The notes under the pieces: model-generated | Database searches by the model: none | What the model saw: only the letters and a program-made list of their open reading frames with translations | What the model was told of the DNA's origin: nothing | In this document: positions 17,113 to 25,064 of the stretch, in pieces | How positions within the stretch are numbered: position 1 is the stretch's first letter | How the letters are laid out: every line of letters begins with the position of its first letter | Translations under genes and position numbers: made by a program | Source: Zeimonas arvi | GTDB taxonomy: Bacteria; Pseudomonadota; Gammaproteobacteria; Burkholderiales; Burkholderiaceae_E | NCBI RefSeq assembly: GCF_008039575.1 | Contig: NZ_VDUY01000001.1 | Coordinates: 558,001-622,000, forward strand | Direction of reading: 5' to 3' | Length of the DNA: 64,000 nucleotides

Positions 17113-17150
17113 CGGGTTCCGGCTTGCGCCGGGACTGCAGGTCTCGGCCG

Positions 17151-17540
17151 CTACCCGACCACCGCCACCACCTCGACCTCCAGCATCAGGTCCTCGTGCA
17201 CCAGCGCCGGCGTGGCCACCAGCGTGCTCGCCGGCTTGTGCCCGCCCAGGTGGCGCCCCCGGATCTCGCGAAGGCAGCGCACCTTCTCCGACGTGAGGTC
17301 CCGCACGTAGACGTTCATCTTCACGATGTCGGAGAACTGCGCGCCGCCTGCGGCCAAAGCGATCCGCAGGTTGTGGAAGACGCGCTCGGCCTGCTCGGCG
17401 AAGGTGGCGCCGACCACCTTTCCGGACTCGTCGAAGGCGACCTGGCCGGACACGTAAAGGGTGCGGCCACCGCTCACGACCGCGGTATGCGAATAGCTGC
17501 CGGCCGCGAGGCCGGCGGGATTGTGGAACTCGACGCTCAT
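17151..17540 (-). CDS. RidA family protein
   Basis: This 129-residue protein shows the Rid/YER057c/UK114 fold. The start region NPAGLAAGSYSHTAVVSGGRTLYVSGQVAFDESGKVVG is typical, as is the C-terminal STLVATPALVHEDLMLEVEVVAVV. Classical RidA hydrolyses reactive enamine/imine intermediates using an Arg (near RGRHLGGHKPAST here). The exact Rid subgroup cannot be set by eye. The ATG has a near-perfect GGAGGAG site. It is divergent from the small exported protein. Confidence 0.9.
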   Translation of the reverse strand: MSVEFHNPAGLAAGSYSHTAVVSGGRTLYVSGQVAFDESGKVVGATFAEQAERVFHNLRIALAAGGAQFSDIVKMNVYVRDLTSEKVRCLREIRGRHLGGHKPASTLVATPALVHEDLMLEVEVVAVVG

Positions 17541-17694
17541 GGTGTCTCCTCCGTTGGAGGCCGCGCGCGGCGGGCGCGCGGCGCCGCGAAAGGCTATCAC
17601 CCGGGGCGAGACACAGAGACAGAATCGCACCGAAACCATCGACGAATGCCGGCGCACCCGGCGCCCCCGCCCGACGTCACGAGGTTCTCCCCAC

Positions 17695-17889
17695 ATGCCA
17701 GACAACCGGTTCGCCGCCATCGCCCACGGCATCGCTCGGGCCACCGCCCTTGCGGCCTGCGCGACCCTGCTCACCGCGCTGCCCGCCGAAGCGGTGATCG
17801 AAGAGCTGACGCAGGCGGGCTATCGCCTGAAGCAGGAGCACGGCTTCCTGCCGAACCAGTACTTCCTGGTCTTCGAGCCGGTCGTCTGA
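17695..17889 (+). CDS. small exported protein, 64 aa, unknown function
   Basis: A 64-residue frame with a likely Sec signal peptide (residues 1-33, cleaved after LPAEA) leaves a 31-residue mature peptide, VIEELTQAGYRLKQEHGF...VFEPVV, with no cysteines. The codon use and signal peptide look genuine. It is placed between the divergent RidA gene and the Rnk-like leader. I do not recognise it. Confidence 0.5.
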   Translation: MPDNRFAAIAHGIARATALAACATLLTALPAEAVIEELTQAGYRLKQEHGFLPNQYFLVFEPVV

Positions 17890-17945
17890 AACCGGCGCGC
17901 ATCGACGCGGGCGCACCGCGGTCCGGGCTGCGATCGGGACCTCGT

Positions 17946-17974
17946 TTGACTTCTTGCCGGATATTGCCTATGGT
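17946..17974 (+). promoter_or_regulatory. strong sigma-70 promoter candidate ahead of the Rnk-like operon
   Basis: TTGACT (17946-17951) and TATGGT (17969-17974) are 17 bases apart in a locally AT-richer stretch. Transcription would begin near 17981, essentially at the ATG of a 41-codon ORF. Confidence 0.6.
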
Positions 17975-17981
17975 CGGGCCC

Positions 17982-18107
17982 ATGGCTATTCCCCGCATCC
18001 TCGTTCGCCTCGCCGACATCGCCCCGCTTTCGCGGCGCGAGCTGTCGTCGCGCGCGCGCGAGCTCACGCGCACTCCGGGAATCTGCCAGTCCGCCGCAGA
18101 TTCCTGA
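17982..18107 (+). CDS. candidate leader peptide, 41 aa, upstream of the Rnk-like gene
   Basis: An ATG at the predicted transcription start opens a 41-codon, Arg-rich frame (MAIPRILVRLADIAPLSRRE at the start) that ends at a TGA immediately before a large inverted repeat. The geometry (promoter, short ORF, hairpin, main gene) resembles an attenuation leader. It would be translated from a leaderless or nearly leaderless message. Coding is not proven. Confidence 0.3.
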   Translation: MAIPRILVRLADIAPLSRRELSSRARELTRTPGICQSAADS

Positions 18108-18153
18108 GCCCGGCGATACCCCCTCTCATTAGCGCAAACAGCTATCGCCGGGC
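18108..18153 (+). repeat. 11-bp perfect inverted repeat (leader hairpin)
   Basis: GCCCGGCGATA (18108-18118) and TATCGCCGGGC (18143-18153) can pair perfectly around a 24-base loop. The hairpin starts at the base after the candidate leader-peptide stop codon and lies 62 bases before the Rnk-like gene. There is no U-tract, so it is not a simple intrinsic terminator. Confidence 0.6.
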
Positions 18154-18215
18154 CTAAGCCAGGCGCGATGGCGGCCGTTCCTCTCGAACCACGGCCGCGC
18201 TGACGGGAGTCTTCC

Positions 18216-18617
18216 ATGTCCGCAATCCTCAGCGGTGAGCGCGTGCTCACCGAGCTCGACTTCGCTCGCTTGTCCAGGCTCGGCGATGGCCGTCTGCCCG
18301 ACGACCTCGCTGCGGGTCTTGCCGCGGCCGACCTGACCTCGTCACGGGAAGTCCCGACCGACGTGGTGACGATGTACTCGCAGGTGGTGATCCGCCATGG
18401 CGGCACCGGCACGAAGCAGAGGCTCACGCTCTGCTATCCGGAAGACGCCGAACCTTCCGAAGGCTTCGTCTCGGTGCTCTCGCCCGTCGGGGCGAGCCTG
18501 CTCGGCCTGCGCGTGGGCGCCACGGCGCGCTGGCAGACGCCCCACGGCGACGAGCGCTGCGCAACGATCGAGTCGATCCTGTTCCAGCCGGAAGCCAGCG
18601 GCGACTACACGCTCTGA
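18216..18617 (+). CDS. Rnk-like / GreA-GreB family protein
   Basis: This 133-residue protein resembles Rnk, the GreA/GreB-like regulator that binds RNA polymerase. It has a short N-terminal helical part and a C-terminal FKBP-like domain (about 50-130: VVTMYSQVVIRHGGTGTKQRLTLCYPEDAEPSEGFVSVLSPVGASLLGLRVGA). It lacks the long coiled coil of GreA and so is unlikely to promote transcript cleavage. It is followed, after a 97-base gap with a small hairpin, by a tandem universal stress protein. This suggests a stress-response operon (inference). Confidence 0.8.
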   Translation: MSAILSGERVLTELDFARLSRLGDGRLPDDLAAGLAAADLTSSREVPTDVVTMYSQVVIRHGGTGTKQRLTLCYPEDAEPSEGFVSVLSPVGASLLGLRVGATARWQTPHGDERCATIESILFQPEASGDYTL

Positions 18618-18666
18618 ACGAGCGGTAGTCGCCTTCCCCCGCGCGCGCCAGCGCGCCTTGCATGGA

Positions 18667-18688
18667 CTCCAGGCCTCGCTGCCTGGAG
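18667..18688 (+). repeat. 8-bp hairpin between the Rnk-like and USP genes
   Basis: CTCCAGGC (18667-18674) and GCCTGGAG (18681-18688) form a perfect stem with a six-base loop. It is not followed by a T-run, so processing or partial polarity is more likely than full termination. Confidence 0.45.
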
Positions 18689-18714
18689 CGTCTTCGCTCG
18701 ACCGGGAGCTCTGC

Positions 18715-19644
18715 ATGAAAATCGAATCGATCCTCGCCCTGACCGACTTCTCGGCCGGCGCCGACCTCGCGCTCGAGCGCGCGGCGCGGCTTGCCGCGGA
18801 CCACGGCGCACTGCTGCGCGTGGCCTACCTGACCGACCGGCCCGGCCACCGCCTGGCCGATCGCCTGACGCGCCTGTCGCAGCGCGCGCAACAGCTCGCA
18901 CGCGAACACCGCATTCACGCGCGCGGCTCGCAGCGACACGTGGCCTCGCTCGCCGACCTGATCGAACAGGCGCGAAGAGCCGACCTGCTCGTGCTGGATC
19001 CGCTCGCCGATCATCGCTTCGGAGGCCTGTGGCGGCGCGCCGCCCTGCCCCAGGTGATCGCGCAGGTTCCGTGTCCCGTGCTGGTGGTGCGAAACGAGCG
19101 GCCGCAAGCCTATGCGAAGACGCTGCTGGCCTTCGATCCGGTGGTCGACCCGCGCGACCTGGTTCGCTACGCGAGCGACTTCGAGACCGACTCGTCGCTG
19201 GAAGTCCTGCGAATCGAGAAGCGCCGGTCGTCCGCCGAGACGCCGCGCCCGCGGATTCCGCGCAGCCTGGTGGCCCGGGCGGTTCGCAACGGCCGGCGTG
19301 CCGAGGGCAACCGCGCGTTCAGGCTGACCGACCCGCTCGAGAACCGCAAGAGCCGGCTGCTTGCGGCGCTGGGGCAGGTCGATGCGGTGGCGCAGATCCT
19401 GAACGAGCAGGACTACAACGGCGCCGACCTGGTCGTGGCGGCCAGGCAGGCGCCCGCGCTGGTCGACACGATCCTGAACGGCGACTTCGCGCAGCGACTG
19501 GCGCGCGGGCTTCGTTGCGACCTGCTGCTGGTACCGCACGGGCATCTGGACCGCTCGGCCGAACTGGCCGTGGGCCGGATGCGCGGCCTGGGCTGCGAGC
19601 CCGCGGCAGGGCTGCGCGCAGCGGGCGGAGGGCTGGCGGAATGA
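18715..19644 (+). CDS. tandem universal stress protein (UspE-like)
   Basis: At 309 residues this is two UspA-like domains in tandem, as in UspE. The first begins IESILALTDFSAGADLALERAARLAADHGALLRVAYL and ends PVLVVRNERP, the usual last strand. The second starts YAKTLLAFDPVVDPRDLVRYAS and ends RCDLLLVPHGH. A canonical G-2x-G-9x-G(S/T) ATP loop is not clear in either half. Such proteins are cytoplasmic stress-adaptation factors. The stop codon overlaps the start of the following acyltransferase-like gene (ATGA). Confidence 0.85.
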   Translation: MKIESILALTDFSAGADLALERAARLAADHGALLRVAYLTDRPGHRLADRLTRLSQRAQQLAREHRIHARGSQRHVASLADLIEQARRADLLVLDPLADHRFGGLWRRAALPQVIAQVPCPVLVVRNERPQAYAKTLLAFDPVVDPRDLVRYASDFETDSSLEVLRIEKRRSSAETPRPRIPRSLVARAVRNGRRAEGNRAFRLTDPLENRKSRLLAALGQVDAVAQILNEQDYNGADLVVAARQAPALVDTILNGDFAQRLARGLRCDLLLVPHGHLDRSAELAVGRMRGLGCEPAAGLRAAGGGLAE

Positions 19645-20366
19645 TCGCGCACGTGCCGAGCCTCGACCGGGTCGGCCTGCTGGCCGGCCTGCCGCTTGCG
19701 TTCACGCCCCTGATCCGGAACGCGTCGACGGTCCTGCTGCGCCAGTCCACGGTGCGCCGCCGACCGCGTCCGACCGAGCTGCGCATCGACGTGCAGCGCG
19801 ATCCGGCGAACCTGCAGGCCGAGCTCGACGCGATCGAGCGGCGTCTGCACCGCAAGGGCGACGCATTGAACGGGCTGCCGACGCTGGACATCCGCCGGCC
19901 GGGCTTCGTGTTCCGCCATCGCGAGGCCGATGGCGAGCACTACGTGTACGTCGAGGACGCCCCGCGCGGCCGCCTGGCCGGCTACACCGTGTTCAATCGG
20001 CTGGTGGAAGTGGACCGTCGAGCCGACCGGCACCTGCGCGCGCCGCACTCCCGCTACGCGCCCGACTACCAGCGATGCGGCCTGGCCACCGCGGTGTACG
20101 ACTGGTGGCTCGCCGCTGGGCGCAGCCTGATCACCGGCGCGCGGCAGTCGCCCGCGGCGAACGCGCTGTGGCACTCGCTGGCGAAGCGGCACGAGCTGTT
20201 CTACGTGAGGCTCGAAGACAAGCGGCTGCGCTGCCTCGGCGAAGAGGTGGACGAGGTCACACGCGGGGACCTGCACACGCGGATGATCCTGGTGGGGAGC
20301 GGGCTGGATCGGACAGGCCTTGCCGCGCTGATCGGCTGCCAGCAAGAGGTCGCGCGCCTGCAGTGA
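19641..20366 (+). CDS. GNAT-like acyltransferase domain protein
   Basis: This 241-residue protein has an N-terminal region of unclear fold. It carries a segment that looks like a GNAT acetyl-CoA-binding region, APDYQRCGLATAVYDWWLAAGRSLITGARQSPAANALWHSLAKR (about 142-185), with R/Q-x-x-G-x-A after a strand. Proteins with this arrangement occur as uncharacterised N-acyltransferases. The start overlaps the USP stop codon (ATGA), so it is co-translated with the stress protein and may be a modifier in the same response. The acceptor is unknown. Confidence 0.55.
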   Translation: MIAHVPSLDRVGLLAGLPLAFTPLIRNASTVLLRQSTVRRRPRPTELRIDVQRDPANLQAELDAIERRLHRKGDALNGLPTLDIRRPGFVFRHREADGEHYVYVEDAPRGRLAGYTVFNRLVEVDRRADRHLRAPHSRYAPDYQRCGLATAVYDWWLAAGRSLITGARQSPAANALWHSLAKRHELFYVRLEDKRLRCLGEEVDEVTRGDLHTRMILVGSGLDRTGLAALIGCQQEVARLQ

Positions 20367-20778
20367 CGAACGCGGCGAGCCCGGGCGATACGCCGACCCG
20401 ATCCAGTCGGCGGAACTCCACTTCCAGCGCCGGCAGTACCGAATCGTGACGGGTCGAGGGTCTGCTGTGCGGTGAGCATCGATCACCGCCGCGGCGGCGC
20501 CGATTCCGGTCGGACGCCCACCCTATCGCGAGCAGGCCGCTCCGGGTCCAATCGAGCGTCGCGGCGCAGGTTCGTGAAGCATTGCAGGAAAGCGCTGGCC
20601 ATTCGCTCGTCTAGCCAGGCACGAGTCGCTTCCCCGTGCCGGCCCCTTACAACTCGAAGCCACCGCCTGGCGCCCGGAGGACGAGGCTTGCGCGACATGC
20701 CGGCCGGCCCGTAACTTCCGGCAAGGCAATCTTGCAGAAACCTGTGCATCCGACACTGCCACACTGACTGGAGCCCGA
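20367..20778. other. gene-free stretch, nothing assigned
   Basis: This 412-base stretch separates the acyltransferase-like gene from the hydrolase gene. Open frames on the minus strand (for example 20483-20764) have no recognisable start signal or family, and no clear terminator or promoter is seen. Confidence 0.4.
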
Positions 20779-21681
20779 ATGCCCTACGCCAAATCGAAAG
20801 GCGCCCGCCTCTACTTCGAAGAAACCGGAAGCGGCCGCCCGATCGTCTTCGTCCACGAATTCGGCGCAGACCTGCGCGAATGGGAGCAACAGGTGCGCTG
20901 GTTCTCGCGCGAGTACCGCTGCATCCGTTTCAATGCGCGCGGCTATCCGCCCTCGGACGTGCCGGAGTCGGACGATCTCTACGGCTACGAGCACTCGGCC
21001 GGCGACATCCTGGCGGTGATGGACGAACTGGGCATCGAGCGCGCGCACATCGTGGGCCTGAGCATGGGCGCCTACGCCACGTTGCAGTTCGGGCTGCGCC
21101 ACCCGGGCCGCGCGCTTTCATTGGTCGCAGCCGGAGTCGGCTCCGGCGCCCCGCGCGAGGTTCGCGTCGAGTTCAAGGCCCATTCCGAAGCCCTGGCCCA
21201 GCGCTTCCTGAACGAAGGCTCGCCCGCGATCGCGCGGGAGATGGGCCTGGCCGCGACCCGGGTGCAGCTGCTCACCAAGGACCCGCGCGGATGGCAGGCG
21301 TTCGTGGAGCACCTGTCGGAGCACTCGGCCGTCGGCTCGGCCTACACCCTGCGACGCTACCAGGCGCTGCGCCCCTCGCTGTTCGACTTCGAGGCCGAGT
21401 TCGCTGCGTGCGCACTGCCCACGCTGCTGGTGGTGGGCGACGAGGACGATCCCTGTCTCGAGACGAATCTGTTCCTGAAGCGCACGATGCGCACCGCGCA
21501 ACTCTGGGTGGTGCCCGGCACCGGGCATGCGGTGAACCTGGAGGAGCCTGCGGCATTCAATGCCGGCGTTCAGGGCTTTCTCTCGGCGGTGGATCGAGGG
21601 TGCTGGCGCACGCGCGATCCGCGGGCGGTTGGCGGCGGGGCCCTGCCGGTCGCCAGGGCATCCGCAAGCGCGGACAAGTGA
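20779..21681 (+). CDS. alpha/beta fold hydrolase
   Basis: This 300-residue hydrolase has the HGxx-type oxyanion segment (IVFVHEFGADLREWE), the nucleophile elbow GLSMG, the acid in VVGDEDDPC, and the catalytic His in GTGHAVN. The catalytic triad is therefore complete. The family covers esterases, lactonases and C-C hydrolases; 3-oxoadipate enol-lactonase-like proteins share this size. GGAG lies eight bases before the ATG. A low-complexity tail after about residue 275 is probably not structured. It converges with the IclR gene. Confidence 0.88.
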   Translation: MPYAKSKGARLYFEETGSGRPIVFVHEFGADLREWEQQVRWFSREYRCIRFNARGYPPSDVPESDDLYGYEHSAGDILAVMDELGIERAHIVGLSMGAYATLQFGLRHPGRALSLVAAGVGSGAPREVRVEFKAHSEALAQRFLNEGSPAIAREMGLAATRVQLLTKDPRGWQAFVEHLSEHSAVGSAYTLRRYQALRPSLFDFEAEFAACALPTLLVVGDEDDPCLETNLFLKRTMRTAQLWVVPGTGHAVNLEEPAAFNAGVQGFLSAVDRGCWRTRDPRAVGGGALPVARASASADK

Positions 21682-21687
21682 CGCTCG

Positions 21688-22500
21688 TCAACGCGGGTCG
21701 GGCCGGGTGCTCCCGCCGAGCATCCGACTCAGCTTTCGCGAGGCCGCAGCGAGTTCGCGCTCGATCAATCCGCCGTTTGCGGCCACCCTTTCCGACGGAC
21801 CCGCCACCAGCAGTGCTGCAACGGCGCGCTTGTCCGGACCGAAGACCGGCGCCGCGATGCCGCTGGCCCCTGCCACCCGCTCGGCGTTCGTGCGCGCAAG
21901 GCCTGCGCGCCGGATCTGCGCGAGCTCGACCCGGAGTCCCGACGGCGAGGTGATCGTGGTCGGGGTGAAGCGCTTCAGGCTGCGCTTCGCCAGGATGCGC
22001 CTGGCGAAGGCGGGATCGCCGAAGGCCAGCAGCACCTTGCCCGTGGCCGTGCAGTGAGGCTCGCGCCGCTCGCCGACCTTCACCGTGTAGCGCACCGGGT
22101 TGTCGCTCTCGACCCTGTCGAGGTAGACGACCAGATCGGCGTCGTCGGCGATTGCGCCGAGCACCGCGGTTTCGCCAGTGGCCGAGACCAGGTCCCTCAA
22201 TACCGGCTGCGCCAGCTCGGCGAACGCCTGCCCGCCGGCGGCCAGGGCCACGAACTCGTGGATCCGATCGCCCAGGACGTAGCAGCCGTGCGCCTCCCGC
22301 CGGAGGCATCGCTCGCGCACCAGCGCGTTCAGCAGGCCCACCAGGCTGGTCCTGGGGGCTCCCGCGAAGGCAGCAAGCTCGGTGAGCGTGGCGCCCTCGC
22401 GCTGCGTCGCGAGCATCTCCAGGACCGCGATCACGCGACCCACCGACTGCGGCCCGCCGGAGGGTGAATCGGCGCCGGGCTCTCGACCCACGCGGCTCAC
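21688..22500 (-). CDS. IclR family transcriptional regulator
   Basis: This 270-residue regulator has an N-terminal winged helix (RVIAVLEMLATQREGATLTELAAFAGAPRTSLVGLLNALVRERCL) and the IclR effector domain (AELAQPVLRDLVSATGETAVLG ... HCTATGKVLLAF ... ASGIAAPVF). The GTG start at 22500 overlaps the stop of the CoA-transferase gene (GTGA), so it is made from the same message. A palindrome with the GAAA-N3-TTTC core known for IclR-type operators lies between the CoA-transferase and acyl-CoA dehydrogenase genes; this protein is the obvious candidate to bind it. Confidence 0.9.
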   Translation of the reverse strand: MSRVGREPGADSPSGGPQSVGRVIAVLEMLATQREGATLTELAAFAGAPRTSLVGLLNALVRERCLRREAHGCYVLGDRIHEFVALAAGGQAFAELAQPVLRDLVSATGETAVLGAIADDADLVVYLDRVESDNPVRYTVKVGERREPHCTATGKVLLAFGDPAFARRILAKRSLKRFTPTTITSPSGLRVELAQIRRAGLARTNAERVAGASGIAAPVFGPDKRAVAALLVAGPSERVAANGGLIERELAAASRKLSRMLGGSTRPDPR

Positions 22501-23708
22501 CGGGGACCCGCCGGCGCCCGGGTGACGCCGGCCGCCAGGAGAGCGCGGATCTCGTGCTCGGCGTAACCGTGCTCGCGCAGCACCGCCACGCTGTGCTCGC
22601 CGAGCCGCGGGGCAGGCCGGGTCGCGCAGGGCTGAGTCTTCGACCAGGTGCTGGGCACCGCCATCTGCCGAAGGCGACCTTCGCTCGGGTGATCGGCCGT
22701 CGCGAAGAAGCCGACCGCCGCGAGGTGCGGATCGTCGAGCAGCGACTCGAGGCTGTGAAGAGGCATTGCCGGGATGTCGGCGTCCTCCAGCAGTGCCAGC
22801 CACTCGGCCGTGGAGCGTTCGGCGATCACGGCCGCCAGTTCGCCATAGATGGCCTCGATGTTCCGGGTGCGGGTGGTCATGTCCGCGAAGCGCGGATCGC
22901 GCTCGAACTCGTCCTCGCGTCCGAGCAGCCTGAAGAAGGAACGCCACTGCCTGTCCGAATAGACGAGGATGCACAGGTAGCCGTCCCGGGTTCGGTAGGG
23001 GCGCCTGTCGGGCGTGAGCATGCGCGGGTAGCCGGGCGGACCCAGCGGCGGATCGAAGGTCTCCCCCGCCATGTGATCGCCCAGCACGAAGGCGGCCATG
23101 GTCTCGAACATCGGGATGTCGAGACGCTGGCCCTCGCCCGTGCGAACCTGGTGCAGGAGCGCGGCGTTGATCAGACCCACCGCGGACAGCGCCACCCCGC
23201 GGTCCACGATGGCCGTGGGCACGTAGCGAGGCGGCTCGCCGCTGGCGATGTGCGACAGCCAGGGGATCGCCGCCGCCCCCTGGATCAGGTCGTCGTAGGC
23301 TGGCCGGTCCGCGTACGGCCCCGCCTGGCCGTAACCGAACAGGCCGGCGTAGACGATGCGCGGATTGGCCGCGGCCACTTCGTCGTAGGAAAGACCCAGG
23401 CGCTGCATCACACGCGGCCGGAGGTTGTAGACCATCAGGTCGGCATCGGGCAGCAGGCGCATCAGCGCCTCGCGCCCCGCCGGCTGCTTCAGGTCGAGGA
23501 CGATGCTGCGCTTGCTCCGGTTGGCATGCAGGAAGATCGCGCCCATCCCCGGGTTGCGAAACGGCCCGATGCCACGCAGCGGATCGCCCTCGGGCGCCTC
23601 CACCTTGATCACGTCGGCCCCCAGGTCGCCCAGGATCTGCGTGGCATGGGGCGCCATCAGCACGTTGGAGAGGTCCACCACCTTGATGCCCTGCAGGGGC
23701 AGCTTCAT
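22497..23708 (-). CDS. CaiB/BaiF family CoA-transferase (class III)
   Basis: This 403-residue protein has the class III CoA-transferase signature: LQGIKVVDLSNVLMAPHATQILGDLGADVIKVEAPEGDPLR, then HANRSKRSIVLDLKQPAGREAL. The catalytic Asp lies in the NLRPRVMQRLGLSYDEV...YAGLFGYGQAGPYADRPAYDDLIQG region. It moves CoA from a donor acyl-CoA to a carboxylic acid. The divergent acyl-CoA dehydrogenase would act on the product, so the pair probably activates and desaturates one acid (inference). Confidence 0.92.
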   Translation of the reverse strand: MKLPLQGIKVVDLSNVLMAPHATQILGDLGADVIKVEAPEGDPLRGIGPFRNPGMGAIFLHANRSKRSIVLDLKQPAGREALMRLLPDADLMVYNLRPRVMQRLGLSYDEVAAANPRIVYAGLFGYGQAGPYADRPAYDDLIQGAAAIPWLSHIASGEPPRYVPTAIVDRGVALSAVGLINAALLHQVRTGEGQRLDIPMFETMAAFVLGDHMAGETFDPPLGPPGYPRMLTPDRRPYRTRDGYLCILVYSDRQWRSFFRLLGREDEFERDPRFADMTTRTRNIEAIYGELAAVIAERSTAEWLALLEDADIPAMPLHSLESLLDDPHLAAVGFFATADHPSEGRLRQMAVPSTWSKTQPCATRPAPRLGEHSVAVLREHGYAEHEIRALLAAGVTRAPAGPR

Positions 23709-23800
23709 TGCCGTTTCCCTCGCTCCCCCGGGGCCGCGCGGCGGCCCGCGATTCATTGACAGGACCCTGACCTGGCGGCCATGATCGTCTTGAACGATTT

Positions 23801-23817
23801 TACGAAACTCTTTCGTA
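23801..23817. promoter_or_regulatory. IclR-type palindromic operator
   Basis: TACGAAA-CTC-TTTCGTA is a perfect 7-bp inverted repeat with a 3-base centre. It lies in the divergent region between the CoA-transferase gene (start 23708) and the acyl-CoA dehydrogenase gene (GTG at 23841). Its core GAAA-N3-TTTC matches the layout of known IclR operators. TTGAAC at 23790 and TATATT at 23815 nearby may belong to the dehydrogenase promoter. Confidence 0.6.
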
Positions 23818-23840
23818 TATTCGCAACCGAGAGCTGCCAC

Positions 23841-25007
23841 GTGAGCATCGACTTCACCCCCGAGCAACGCCAGATCACTGAAAGTGTCAGGCGTATCTGC
23901 GATCGCTTCGGCGACGAATACTGGCTCGAGCGCGACCGGGACGGGCGCTTCCCCGAGGATTTCTGCCGGGTGCTTGCCGACAGCGGTTACATGGGCATTG
24001 CCATGCCGGTCGAGTACGGCGGCTCGGGGCTGGGCATCACCGAGGCAGCGCTGCTGATGCAGGCGATCTCCGAGTCGGGCGCCGGAAACGGGGGCGTTTC
24101 GTCCGTCAGCATCGGGATCTTCGGGCTGAATCCGGTGGTGAAGTTCGGCAGCGCCGAGCAGAAGGCGCGCATGCTGCCGCCGATCGTCAGGCGCGAGGAC
24201 ATCGCCTGCTTCGGCGTCACCGAGCCCGACGCCGGGCTGGACACGACCCGCCTGCGGACCCGCGCCGTGCGCAAGGGCGACCGCTACGTCGTCCACGGCC
24301 AGAAGACCTGGATCTCCACCGCCCAGGTGGCCAACAAGATCCTGCTGATCGCACGCACGTCGGACATCGCGGACTCCGGCAAGCCGATCGACGGGCTCAG
24401 CCTGTTCTTCACCGACCTCGACCGCTCGAAGGTCGAGATCCGCGAAATCGAGAAGATGGGCCGCAAGTGCGTGGACTCGAACCAGCTGTTCATCGACGGC
24501 CTGGAGATACCCGTGGAGAACCGGATCGGTGAAGAGGGCAAGGGCTTTCGCTACCTGTTGCACGGGATCAACCCGGAAAGGATCCTGATCTCGGCGGGTC
24601 TGGTGGGGCTTGGGCGCGCCGCCCTGCGCCGGGCGTCGGACTATGCGAAGCAGCGGGTGGTGTTCGGTCGCCCGATCGGCATGAACCAGGCGATCCAGCA
24701 CCCGCTCGCCCAGAACTGGGCCGAGCTCGAGGCGGCCAACCTGATGGCCTTCCGCGCGGCGCAGCTCTACGACCGCGGCGAAGACTGCGGCGCCATGGCA
24801 AACGCCGCCAAGTTCCTGGCGGGCGAAGCGGCGTTCAACGCCTGCACCAACGCCGTGATGACGCACGGCGGCATGGGCTACGCCAAGGAGTACCACGTGG
24901 AGCGCTACCTGCGCGAATGCATGATCCACCGCCTTGCGCCGATCACGCCGCACCTGGTTCTGTGCTACATCGCGGAGCGGGCGCTGGGTTTGCCGAAGTC
25001 GTATTGA
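23841..25007 (+). CDS. acyl-CoA dehydrogenase family protein
   Basis: At 388 residues this is a standard FAD-dependent acyl-CoA dehydrogenase. It begins IDFTPEQRQITESVRRI; the flavin-contacting CFGVTEPDAGLDTTRLRTRA and HGQKTWIST are present, and the C-terminus carries THGGMGYAKEYHVERYLREC. In this family the catalytic base is usually a Glu near that last segment. The GTG at 23841 is preferred to the ATG at 23781, because the palindromic operator and promoter-like bases lie between the two. It is divergent from the CaiB-IclR genes. Confidence 0.9.
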   Translation: MSIDFTPEQRQITESVRRICDRFGDEYWLERDRDGRFPEDFCRVLADSGYMGIAMPVEYGGSGLGITEAALLMQAISESGAGNGGVSSVSIGIFGLNPVVKFGSAEQKARMLPPIVRREDIACFGVTEPDAGLDTTRLRTRAVRKGDRYVVHGQKTWISTAQVANKILLIARTSDIADSGKPIDGLSLFFTDLDRSKVEIREIEKMGRKCVDSNQLFIDGLEIPVENRIGEEGKGFRYLLHGINPERILISAGLVGLGRAALRRASDYAKQRVVFGRPIGMNQAIQHPLAQNWAELEAANLMAFRAAQLYDRGEDCGAMANAAKFLAGEAAFNACTNAVMTHGGMGYAKEYHVERYLRECMIHRLAPITPHLVLCYIAERALGLPKSY

Positions 25008-25064
25008 GCGACCCTGCCCGGCCGCGGACAATCCAGCCGACTCGGGAGCGCCGGGCGCGCAGGA

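Noticed and set aside
20483-20764. 93-codon minus-strand frame in the gap before the alpha/beta hydrolase
   Set aside because: No ribosome-binding site, no family resemblance and an Arg-rich composition expected of non-coding GC-rich sequence.
23781-23840. ATG at 23781 as the acyl-CoA dehydrogenase start
   Set aside because: The extra 20 residues do not fit the family and the operator palindrome lies inside them.
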